In this document: piece after piece, positions 42,038-52,400 of the stretch
How positions within the stretch are numbered: position 1 is the first letter of the stretch
How the letters are laid out: each line of letters opens with the position of its first letter
Assembly (NCBI GenBank): GCA_026874595.1
Contig: CM049317.1
Location: forward strand, 35,744,901-35,808,900
Reading direction: 5' to 3'
Source: Sipunculus nudus
Lineage: Eukaryota; Annelida; Sipuncula; Golfingiida; Sipunculidae
DNA length: 64,000 bases
Made by a program: the position numbers and the translations under genes
Notes under the pieces: model-generated
Seen by the model: only the letters and a program-made list of their open reading frames with translations
The model's database searches: none
Told to the model about the DNA's origin: nothing

Positions 42038-43698
42038 CAACTAGTCGCCCATGGGCCATGACGCTCAGCTAAATTTGACTGGGTGCTCATGTTTTTTATT
42101 AATGTTATATATTGTCTGTGAGTATAGCCTATGGCTGAAGTTACAGTGTTGAAAAAATGGACAGAAAATAAAAATTTCAGGATTCATGGGATTTCACAAT
42201 AGAGGGTTCCAAGGAAAATGGATACAATTTCTACCTTGTCTGTCTGGGTGCTCAAAATCATGTTTCTGGTCCATAACTAGCAGAATATAGGTCACCATGA
42301 TCCAATAATAGGTTTCCATGGAGAATTGCCAAGGATTTCCCTAAATGTCATGTTAGAAGAGTCTAGGGCTAATGGATACAATTTGTGCCTTGTCTGTCTG
42401 GGTGCGCAAACCATTTTCCAGCCCATAGGTCACACAATATAGGTCACCATGACCTTATTTCAGGTTTCAAAGGACACTAGACTGGGACCTCCCTGAATTT
42501 TATGTTAAAATATTCTAGGCCTAATGGATACAATTTATGCCCTGTCTGACTGTCTGGGTGCTCATATGACATCTTGTCTGATAGGTTAAAAAATATAGGT
42601 CATGGTGACCTAATTTCAGTTTCAAAGGACACTGGCCAAGGACATCTCAGAATGTTACATTAGAAGATTCTAGGCCTAGCAGATACAATGTGTGCCCTGA
42701 CTGACCATCTGGGTGCTTAAATGACTTCTTTTCCTAAAAAGTCGCAAAATATAGGCCATGGTGACCTTATTTCATGTTTTCCACAGACATTTGCAAATGA
42801 TGTCCCAGAATGTTAGATTACAAGATTCTAGGCCTAACAAATACAATGTGTGCCCTGCCTGACTTTCAGGGTGCTCAAAATCCTGTTTTCAGCCTGTGTG
42901 TCACAAAATGTAGGTCACCATGACCTAATTTAAGGTTTCGAAGGAGATTTGCCTAGGACCTCCAAGGATGTTGCATTAGAAGATTCTAAAGCTAAACGGA
43001 TATGATATTGCCCATCTGACATTCAAGAGGCTAAAAATCATTTTCACAGATACGATTTGTCCCAATCTGACATTCAGGGTGCTCAAAATCATGTTTTTGG
43101 CCTGTAGGTCACAAAATATAGGTCACCATGACCTAATTTCGGGTTCCTAGGGAGTTTTGCCAAGGACCTCTCTGTCATGTTGGATCAATTCATTTTGTGC
43201 CCTGTCTGACTGTCTGGTCACCATGACCTAATTTCAGGTTTCCCAGGAAATTGTGTTAGAAGATTCTAGGCCTCACAGATACGATTTGTCCCCATCTGAT
43301 ATTCAGGGTGCTCATATGACATCTTTTCCCTATAGGTCAAAGAATATAGGTCACAATGACCTAGTTTCAGGTTTCCAAGGACATTTGCCTAGGATCTCCC
43401 AAAATGTCAGGTTAGAGATTTCTACGCCTAATGGATACAATGTGTGCCCTGTCTGTCTGGGTGCTCAGAATCATGTTTTCGGCCCGTAGGTCACAAAATA
43501 TAGGTCACCATGACCTAATTTTGGGTTGTCAAGGAGATTTGCCCAGGACCTCCCTTGATGTACAGTTGGAAGTCATAGGTCTAACGGTTACGATTTGTGC
43601 CCTTTTAACGGACGGACGGCCGGACAACCGGGCCGAACGGACGCCGGGCAAAGGGTGATCGCTATAGCTCAGATATTTTACAGTCAGCTGAGCTAAAA
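42038..43698 (+). mobile_element. Pearl/Helentron-like element, complete (1.66 kb)
   Basis: 5' end ACAACTAGTCGCCCATGGGC, then CATGACGCTCAGCTAAA. About eight ~180-bp units follow with GGTCACCATGACCTAATTTC. Then a GGACGGACGG tract (43609-43650) and the 3' end ATAGCTCAGATATTTTACAG, TCAGCTGAGCTAAAA. It is the best-preserved copy with both ends. It lies between genes 2 and 3. Confidence 0.75.
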
Positions 43699-44067
43699 CC
43701 GGAACAATTTACGTGAGGATAATCGGTTGTGTCATTTAATTTACTAAGTGTCGTTAGTGTTTGGGCCATCATATCGCAACCAAATCTGAATTTGAGCTAA
43801 TGGTAATCGTGACGATAATCTGGCACTACGAGAACCATCCGTAATGAAAACAACAACGGATCCCCTACTCTGGTTCTGGTGCCTATGAGGTAGAGTTAAG
43901 AGTGTCTCTGGTCACATAAAAAGACCTCATCAGATTTAACGTACCCAGATCCAATTCCAAGATCTGCCTTCAGCGCCCAGTTATACAAGCGGATTCATGC
44001 TCATGAGGTTAGATTTGTGTATAAATGTTTCTCCCTTGATAGTTCCGTTGTTAAATGAAAATATAAT

Positions 44068-44073
44068 TTTTAT
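44068..44073 (-). terminator. Candidate poly(A) signal of gene 2
   Basis: AATAAA on the minus strand about 340 bp past the gene 2 stop codon. Confidence 0.35.
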
Positions 44074-44413
44074 TTTTGAAAATGTATACACAGTGCGTTC
44101 GAAACGTTCTAAAATACAGACTGTTACTTTTTTGTGCTTTTTGCCAATATCGATAAAGATTATCTCAAATCAACTGAATGCGAAGAAACAAACAAAAAAT
44201 AAAGCAGAAAATATCAGGACTCCTTTACTTACTTTACTTGTACTTATTGCACAAGTAATACTTTAATACATTTGTAATACATAAATATAAAAGTGCATAA
44301 AAAGAGTTCAGGCGTGATATATAAAAAGATTATCATTAAATTTTCTGGGAAGCCACTATAGCATATTTCTTATAAAACAGTTTCATCTGTTCAGTTAAGT
44401 CTTTTCTCCAAGT

Positions 44414-44639
44414 TCAGAGCACCACCCTTCTGCTTTCATGGTAGGGGCAGACGCTGTCCGAGGCTTGGGAACACTTTGGGCAGGGTCCGGGATAACCTGC
44501 GTCAGGACCAACATTTTCATACGTTGTCAACCGTTCACCTACAGCGTAGTGGAGGATGATTTCCGCCCCGTCATTGCCAGATAGGTTGTAGTAGGAGCTA
44601 CTCTCATGACCATCCTCTAACATGTTCACTGACGTACAA
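44414..44639 (-). CDS. Gene 2 exon 8: cytoplasmic tail
   Basis: Acceptor gatttccag, phase 2 entry matching exon 7, 74 tail codons plus the split codon and TGA (44416-44414). Contains Tyr365, Tyr366, Tyr380, Tyr389, Tyr398 and Tyr415. Confidence 0.85.
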
Positions 44640-45691
44640 CTGGAAATCAAGGTATATACTTTCTTCAAAAGGAAAAAGGATGATAACTGATGCATATACA
44701 ATCATCAACTGTAGCAAAAAGATTTATTCATCATTAAGTAATGAATTTAAGCTGTAACAGTCAGATCCTCTATACTTAACCTTTGATCAACAGTTATAAT
44801 ACCTGATACCTCTGTCTGCAAGCATACATTTTGCATTGTAGGAGAAATATAATCATGTGAACTAGTGATCCAATTTCCAGAGTCCAACATGCCACAATAA
44901 AATCCTTGGATTACTAAGTATTCGTCGATTTTATGTTTATTAAAGTTTAAACTCAGTATGACCCAGATAAATTCATATAATTATTTTAAATCGCATCATG
45001 AAATAAAACCGCTATGATGGCGGGCTCGTATAAGATGCATCAACAGATTTACTCGTATATTTAACAAGTTTTGGAGTCGATTTAAAATTTACATAATTCT
45101 GAAACAAAATGGATGACATGGAGACAACACAATATAAATACTGCAGATACGTACTTGCACGATATTGTTCTGGGTAAAATCAGGATACGGTGTTTTTTTT
45201 TTGTTAAACTTAGAACAGCGAAAGGAGGGCGGAAGATGTAAGCTTTACTTACCGGCGACACCTGCTATACTTTATCAACAAAAGAAGGACCCGTGAGATT
45301 CCCAACAAAGAGCATGCTGTAATCGGGATTATTAGTATACTCATATGAACTGAAACACCTGGAATGATAGAGATTACTCCCGTAGTTGTACTATAGATTG
45401 TCTCTAACTTACATCTACAAAAAGTGTTTATTTTTTCTTTCTTTTTTTTATGCATATGCAATTTATGTTTATGGTTATTATTCCAGACTTACCGTCGTTT
45501 TTGTTTTTCGTTATGTTTATATTGCTCTGTGGGTTACTAGAGTGATTTTTCTCCAATGAATCGTCAAACCTGACGTTTTTTTCTGGTGAATGAGGAGAAT
45601 AAATTGCTACAGAAGTTTTCTGTAATCCCGTAACCGTTCTCGTTTCCTCGCTGAATTTTCCTGCAGTTGAACATGAACGATTGTAGTAACA

Positions 45692-45759
<68 letters not shown>

Positions 45760-48700
45760 AGAACATCGAATATCCGAATGCTTTGTGGACATAAGATTTG
45801 TTCCAATAATCGAGGTAACGGATATGCCAGGTCAAACATTTTTTCAATAGGTATACTGCCGTTACGTATGACATATTAATGTTCCATTAGCATGCTGATT
45901 CAGCCAGAAACACGTCATCAAATAATTTCTTCGTTAAACCCGTTTTCATTTAAAAAGCAGCTAAGCACTGAAGTATACATATGTACCGGAAAACTTGCTG
46001 CATAGAAAAATGTGACTTTTATTACAGGACTCTTGTTTCCAAATGATATTGCTCCCTGTTCTTTGAAGGACTATACAATCTCCGTGGCCTCCTGGGTCGG
46101 CATTCGTAGGGAGTAACTCTGTAAGCATCTTCTCTGCATCTGTACAAAAAATGAAAAATAAAACGAAATTCGGACTATATAGCTTTGAAATTTATATTCC
46201 CAGTAGAGTAGCCATTCAGGATTGAGGGAGGGGAGGGGGTCGAAATATTTGGCAAAGGCATTATATATATATATATATATATATGTGTGTATGTGTATGT
46301 ATATATTGTCCTTAGTAGGTTCCAGTGCTTGCAGTATAGTGCTCGACACAGCTATGGGAGAGCAGATTATCTAAACATTAAGCACACTGGAACATCGTGT
46401 TATTACTTGGAGTTTCACGCCGTTGCCGGTATCGACAGCCGGGCGATCATTAGATAACTCAGGATTTAGTTACGGTGGTACAAAATATGATACAGTTACA
46501 ACATCATAAGCAATACTACACTGAATATGTGTTTAGGGCTCTATGATCTCATCGAACACTTGTATCATTGCAAAGGTTTCTTTTCAAATGCAACAGTCAT
46601 AAATTATTTATCTTATTCCGTGGTAAAGATAAACACAACAAATAAATCATTAGGATAAAAGTAATGACCTTCACTGGTGTCAGTCCACACCCAACGAGAT
46701 TTTCTCAAGCTTGACCAAATCTCGAACTGACCACATCTTTCATAAATCAGGTAATTCAAACGTTGGTTAATTTTGTCCTTACTTGACACTATATTCTCTG
46801 TGTCTTTGCAAACCGCTAGGGCTTCAAACCAATTTATGGTTCGGCATATCAAGTTGAAACACTGCTGGTCCAATTTCAAGCAATATTGTTTGTTGCAGTT
46901 TCCACAATCTCCAAAATAAGAGTGTGAGAATTCAGTATTTTAATATCTTAATACATACTCTTCCATGACAGAACTTGTAATTAAATATTCAACAGGCATG
47001 AATTGCTGAGAATATGTAAAAGGCACAATGAAGGGAAACGTGATTAACATACAAAAAAAAAACACACCACCAAACACAAACACAAACACAAACCTTTTAA
47101 CCTGCAAATAACTCCTACATCAGGCGCAAAGCAGTTAGAGGCGATAGAAATTCCATCACTGAGCACTGAACAATATGAATTATGGTCTGTATTCTTTGGA
47201 ACTGTACCTGAAAAAAATGTGAAAACCAAGAATGAGGATTTTTCTTTATATTACAAGTTTTACATTTCATACATTTTATTACCTGACCTACGTAAGATTA
47301 CACAATATTAATCTACAGCCAAAGTAATGATTCTAATGGTGATCCTTAATATGTATTTAATTACAAAATTGTTTTGAAAAGGACTAATTAACGATGTATA
47401 ATTTCTAAATTACCTTGTGATCCGTCAGCAAAAGTCCAATGTGCGTCTATTTTTCGCATGATTGGTAGCCAAATCGATGTTTTCAGCATTCCCTCACTGA
47501 AGATGTTGTCAATCAAAATTGTGTTGTTTGTAGGAATAATCAACGGCAGTAGGCCTTGCGATTTACATGGAACTTGTTCCTTTATGTAGGTTGATCTAAC
47601 TTTCACAACGTTCCGGACATGTATTCCTACAAGCAGAGGCCGGTCCTTATTTAACGTGTTCTGGACCATTAATGGGCTTTCGATTGAATAATTTCACAAA
47701 CGTTTTGTAACTATTTCGTCCAAATATAAACAAACTAAAAATCATGAAAGACTAAAATCACATATTTTGCTGTATATATATGTGTGTGTGTGTGTGTGTG
47801 TTTATCAGCAGTCTTTCGATAACGTCTCGCCTGATTATGATTTTGACACCGAAAAGAAGTTGATCATTAATAAGCATTTATCATTGGAATTTTTTTTCAG
47901 TTATAAAAAGAAAAAAATTACCCTGATGTATAATTATGTACAGTATATTTTTTTTAACATATTTGAACAAAAGAAATATCATTTATGAGGGATATAATTA
48001 CGAAACAGTGGTCATTTTGGAAGGAAATCAGGAGCTTTGTACTGAACACTGACACGTTGGCCATAGGTTTACCGGTTTGTCTTTCAGATAGAATATTGCG
48101 AGTAGATATGACTATCCGGAATATAATTATATATATATATATATATAATTATAAAGTATGTTTTGAAGTGAAAGATGATAACTTTTCAAGGTTTTGGAAA
48201 ATAGAGTAGACGACCGCATTTACCAGCTGCTCAGTTGATTAGGAATTTGTGACAGTGATTGTTGAATGTTTTCACAGCCACCCCTCACGGAGAGAATGAA
48301 CTGTCTGTTGAGCGATATCGCCTGTGAGCTATGAATATCGCCTGTGAACTATGAACTGACAGTCTGCGAAGACACTTAAGCTGTCACCCTTTCAGTGTCA
48401 CCCAAGCTGGATAACAGATCAATTCCGGAGGGTCAATGATTTGCTAAATGAAAACTGTTCATCAGATATCGATAAAGTCCTGAACTTGATGCCTTAGGGT
48501 GCGTGTGTGACGTCTGAGTTGTGTGTATACGTGTTACCCTCCCTGTTTAATTTTCTGGTAATGTAGCCATCCTGGGGATACGTTGTGGCCCTAAATACAA
48601 GGATCTTGCCATTCTTATTATTTACAATATTGTGCAACCATTTAGAAGAATTTATGAAAACATGAAAGTGATAAAACAAATACATGCTCTTTGGTACCTT

Positions 48701-49248
48701 TATAATTCAATGTGTGAGAGTAATACAGAATATTATATAAGATTCACACAATTTCCTGCATAAAACATTTCTTTACAGTACAGTACTGATCAATATGTTA
48801 TATTCAAAATTCAAAACAGTATGGATCTGCTGAGAAGAGAAACTGAAAGCGATCCATCAGCTTCTAAAAAGTGTACTGCCGTCTTCAACGAAACTAACTG
48901 AAGAGAAGCTTGTCTTGGAGCAATTGTTAACGAAAGATTGGGAAAAGATAAAACCTTTATTAAAGTATAGCTTTATTAAGAGTGTTTGCAACGTTAATTT
49001 TTAAGAGGATTTTTCAGTAGTCGAATTTTGTCTAGAACCCACTCATTATTTGTCAAACGAACATTTTCCAAATAAAATCTATAAATATTATGAATTAATA
49101 ACAATAACTTTAAGTTCAAAAAGTAAATCCTTACAAAACAACCATCACCAATCCTGTACATGTGACATTGTACAATGTTTTACCTACCTTCACTGACCGT
49201 GTATTTTACTGATACAATATACATTAACAGCTGCAGAGCTAGAGCCAT
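44414..49248 (-). CDS. Gene 2: two-domain C-type lectin-like receptor with ITIM/ITSM-like tail (423 aa)
   Basis: Eight exons: 49188-49248, 47414-47626, 47094-47207, 46669-46908, 45987-46139, 45493-45660, 45253-45349, 44414-44639. Residues 1-20 are a signal peptide (MALALQLLMYIVSV..). 21-129 form CTLD1 with four canonical cysteines. 130-260 form CTLD2 (DCGNC, NWFEALAVC, IWSSLRKSRWVW, GDCIVL, SC, LCS). 261-316 is a polar stalk and 317-344 a transmembrane helix with Arg336 inside it. 345-423 is a cytoplasmic tail with SSYYNL (Tyr365) and TTYENV (Tyr389), matching ITIM and ITSM consensus, plus CPKC..CPYH at the end. The predicted role is a type I surface receptor that could recruit SH2 proteins when phosphorylated. 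Ligand unknown; sugar-binding EPN/QPD motifs are absent. All phases join without a stop. Confidence 0.85.
45253..45349 (-). CDS. Gene 2 exon 7: transmembrane helix
   Basis: 97 bp, acceptor gtttcag, donor gtaagt, leaving phase 2. Encodes SILIIPITACSLLGISRV, LLLLIKYSRC. An Arg lies inside the hydrophobic stretch. Confidence 0.8.
45493..45660 (-). CDS. Gene 2 exon 6: stalk
   Basis: 168 bp, acceptor caactgcag, donor gtaagt. 56 polar residues, with N-glycosylation sequons near its C-terminal end (NHS, NIT). Confidence 0.8.
45694..45752. repeat. (TA)n microsatellite
   Basis: About 29 TA units, 35 bp upstream of the gene 2 linker exon acceptor. Confidence 0.95.
45987..46139 (-). CDS. Gene 2 exon 5: CTLD2 second half
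   Basis: 153 bp, acceptor ttgtacag, donor gtacat. Encodes GGHGDCIVLQRTG..W, ESCNKS and FLCSKF. The alternative frame from the first ATG in this exon would stop early and is not used. Confidence 0.85.
46261..46308. repeat. (TA)n(TG)n microsatellite
   Basis: TA then TG steps in the intron between the CTLD2 exons of gene 2. Confidence 0.95.
46669..46908 (-). CDS. Gene 2 exon 4: CTLD2 first half
   Basis: 240 bp, acceptor attttggag, donor gtcatt. Encodes DCGNC, CFNLICRTINWFEALAVC and EIWSSLRKSRWVWTD. Confidence 0.9.
47094..47207 (-). CDS. Gene 2 exon 3: CTLD1 second half
   Basis: 114 bp, acceptor tttttcag, donor gtttgt. Encodes SYCSVLSDG, SNC and VICRLK, the three remaining cysteines of the fold. 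Confidence 0.85.
47414..47626 (-). CDS. Gene 2 exon 2: CTLD1 first half
   Basis: 213 bp, acceptor ctgcttgtag (an alternative 18 bp further in keeps phase), donor gtaatt. Encodes VPCKSQGLLPL and SIWLPIMRK..WTFADG. Confidence 0.8.
47772..47801. repeat. (TA)n(TG)n microsatellite
   Basis: A short dinucleotide run in gene 2 intron 1. Confidence 0.9.
47802..49180. other. Gene 2 intron 1: no other feature recognised
   Basis: Includes a short TA run at 48125-48147; no coding exon seen on either strand. Confidence 0.5.
49188..49248 (-). CDS. Gene 2 exon 1: signal peptide
   Basis: ATG at 49248-49246, 20 codons, donor gtaggt, phase 1. Only 195 bp separate this ATG from the gene 1 stop codon. A possible acceptor (ttatacag) lies ~55 bp upstream, so a 5' UTR exon further up is possible. 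Confidence 0.75.
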
Positions 49249-49443
49249 GACTGTATTACGAAGTAATCTCCGAATCCCTCGACTCTAAACTGTATAAATT
49301 ATTAAACAGTAGCACGGTTTATCATGTTTCTCTTTCTAAGCAATGTTAACAGGCTAATTTTCTGTTAATAACACGACAAATAATTTTAGTCATTCTGAGC
49401 GCACATCCGGGAAAATGAAGCCGGTGAATAATTATTCGCTCAT

Positions 49444-49491
49444 TTAGGTTAACTCTGTAGCAGCCTCCTCGTAATCTCGTTTTTTTCTGGC
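49444..49491 (-). CDS. Gene 1 exon 9: short cytoplasmic tail
   Basis: Acceptor tttttgcag, phase 0 entry, ARKKRDYEEAATELT then TAA at 49446-49444. Confidence 0.8.
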   Translation of the reverse strand, partial: ARKKRDYEEAATELT

Positions 49492-52400
49492 CTGCAAAAA
49501 CATAATACACATGTTGACCTTATACCTACAACATTTTCTAACTAGCTTCTGTTTTAATATATAATATTTTAAAACTTTCTGATAAATTATGTATATACAT
49601 GTATATCATATTATATATATACGCTTCAATGGATTGACGGCCGATGAATGATGTTCGACAATCACGATGTTTGCATGAAAATCCTACGATTTACTGGAGA
49701 CAGAGTAATAGGACCATCATTTTAATAACTGGCCGTTTTTTATGTGTTAATCATAACAGAATCGTCAGAGTCATACAGATGTCTTACAGTGCTGAACATT
49801 TCAGTGTGTGATATCCTCAACTGAAATCCCAAAGCTTAAGCCGAGGGAGCAACAGGCAGCCTAAGCCCCTTCTGTGATTTTTATAGTTAATGATTAAATG
49901 TTCAAAAACACGCATAATATTCCTGACACTTAAAGCCAAAGGTGTGTGAAAGTAGCTCTACATGTGCACTAATTATTTCCTTTATCATTTCTATATTTGA
50001 ATCATTTCAATGTTACAGCATTTATTTATTTCATATATGTGGTGCAATTGATATTCCATTTGAGATAAAAAAAATAAGTATTGAAGGTAAAATATGGTAA
50101 TTTTCAAATTTTATGATAAAATAATTAGAAACGAAATATACAATAACCTCGTCGTCACTTTCATTCTTTTACATTTATAACTAAAGGGATATCGATTCAG
50201 GTTTATGTCTAGTTGACTCAGAAATTAGTGCAAATCTTTAACAAGTTGCCCGCGGGAAATGACACTCAGCTGAATTTGACACACTTGTGAGTCATGTATT
50301 AATCTGGTAAAAATATTTGTTGAGGAACCTTGAACAATGAATGGAATAGCTTACTGAATGCTCAAAATCATGCTTTTTCCATCGTTCTTTGAAAATAGAT
50401 TACAGCGTTAAGACACCTTGAACAATGGATAGAATGGCTTTCTGAATGCTCAAGATCATGCTTTTTTCATCGTTCTTTGACAATAGGTTACAGCGTAAAG
50501 AAACCTTGAACAATGGATGGAATGGCTTACTGGATGCTCAAAATCATGCGTTTTGTCAATTGCTGATTGAAAATAGGTTACAGTGACCTAATTTAGTGTT
50601 TCCAAGAATATTTGCCAGGAACTCCCTAGATGCTAGGCTGGAAGTTTCTACGTCCAAATGCTATGATTTATGCCGTCTGACTAATAAGGTTCTAAATTCA
50701 TGTTCTTTCACATAGCTCGGAGAATACAGGCCATAGTGACATTATTTCATTTTTCCAATGATATTTTTAGAGGAACCACCCTGGATCTTAGAAGATTCTA
50801 GGTCTAACTGTAATAAATCGTACCTGGATGTACAGTCAGAAATTTCTATGTCTACTGGTCACGGTTTGTGCCCCGCTAACGGATGGACTACTACATTTGA
50901 AGGTCTCAAAATAGAAACAAGGGACCTGTGGCTCACGACGCTTAGCTGAGAATTTTAGTAACTTTTTATCCTAATATTTAATCGCATTTGAACATTAAAC
51001 AATAAATTAACATCATAAATTTGCAATATGTAGAGCTTGGGATTCAAGGTCTGAAAATTAAAAAAAAAAATAAATTGAAATTTTTCAACCATCCGAAAAA
51101 AAATGAATATAACATTGAAATTATAAGATAAATCATGTTTATTTCACCTGTCAATTGTTACATAAACAGCCTCAGGTAGCCACACCACCTATGGCATAGG
51201 CTGTGTCTGATATATATATCGCAGTTATACTAATGACATAAGCTTCTAAAAACGTGGATAAAAGCTACAATTTTTACCAAATCCTTTCAATATTTTAGAC
51301 ATTAAAAGCTTAAATCCATGTATGAGCATCCTATGAACAGAACAAACACTAAATGAAGGTTTTCACCTGAATGGATTCCAAAGGGGAATTCCCTGGGTAT
51401 TGCTGAAGGAAATAAAAAAAAAGAGTTGTTGGGGGGGGGGGGGGGGGGGCCTGACATCAAACATGCCACTTTGTCTCAAAACAAACCTGATAACGTGTAC
51501 AGCACAAGGCACTTTGTGACACCCAGACCCATAACTCAGAGAATATAGGTCACAGTGACCTAATTTCAGGTGTAATAAAAAATTTTTATGGATATCCCTG
51601 GATATAAAGTATCAAAATTCCAGGTCCACGGGTTACGATTTGTGCCCTATTAACGGACGGACGGACAGAAGGTCAAAGTGTGACCGCTATAGCCCAGATG
51701 ATTTTCAGTCAGCTGTGCTATTAAGTGAAATCTGTGTTGTCTTGCTAGCTGGACTGATAATGTGTTATAGGGTATAACGTTTACCACATGTGCTTCCGAT
51801 GGAACCAGCGTGGCTTAATTGTGTTGTTTTATCATGATATAATATTATTAAACATTTGAGAAATGAAATCACGAACCTTGCGGTAAAGTATGGTCATTAT
51901 GATGAGTGCCAGTAAGAAAAGACCACTGAGACATCCTAGAATTACCAGTAAGACTGGAGTGCCTGCAAACAGAAAGCAAATCAAAGTGTATGTTAAATTT
52001 AAAATGCATTAAAATACGGCAGTTTTGAAATCAATAGATCGACGTGTATAAATAAGTGTAATTTGTTTATTGTACCCACATCTATACAGCAGATGTGGCA
52101 AATAAGATAAGATGATGAATAAAAACAGTTATTCAGGTGTGTTAGGTGTATCAATTATATACATGTGAAAATATTCTTGGTTATTCTCACTGAGGCATGC
52201 ATTATGTAAAAGTTTTTTTATTTTAGCCCTATCCGATAGCGTGTAAATTTACAAAAAAAAGTTCACAGAGCCATTTAGGTTTAAATCTTTTACTGTCATT
52301 TACCATTCGAAAAGTTGTCGGTTTGGCTTGCATTCAGGGGATCCGTATTTTCCAACAGTTCACAATTTCTATTCGCATATAGTTTTCCTGCAATTATAGG

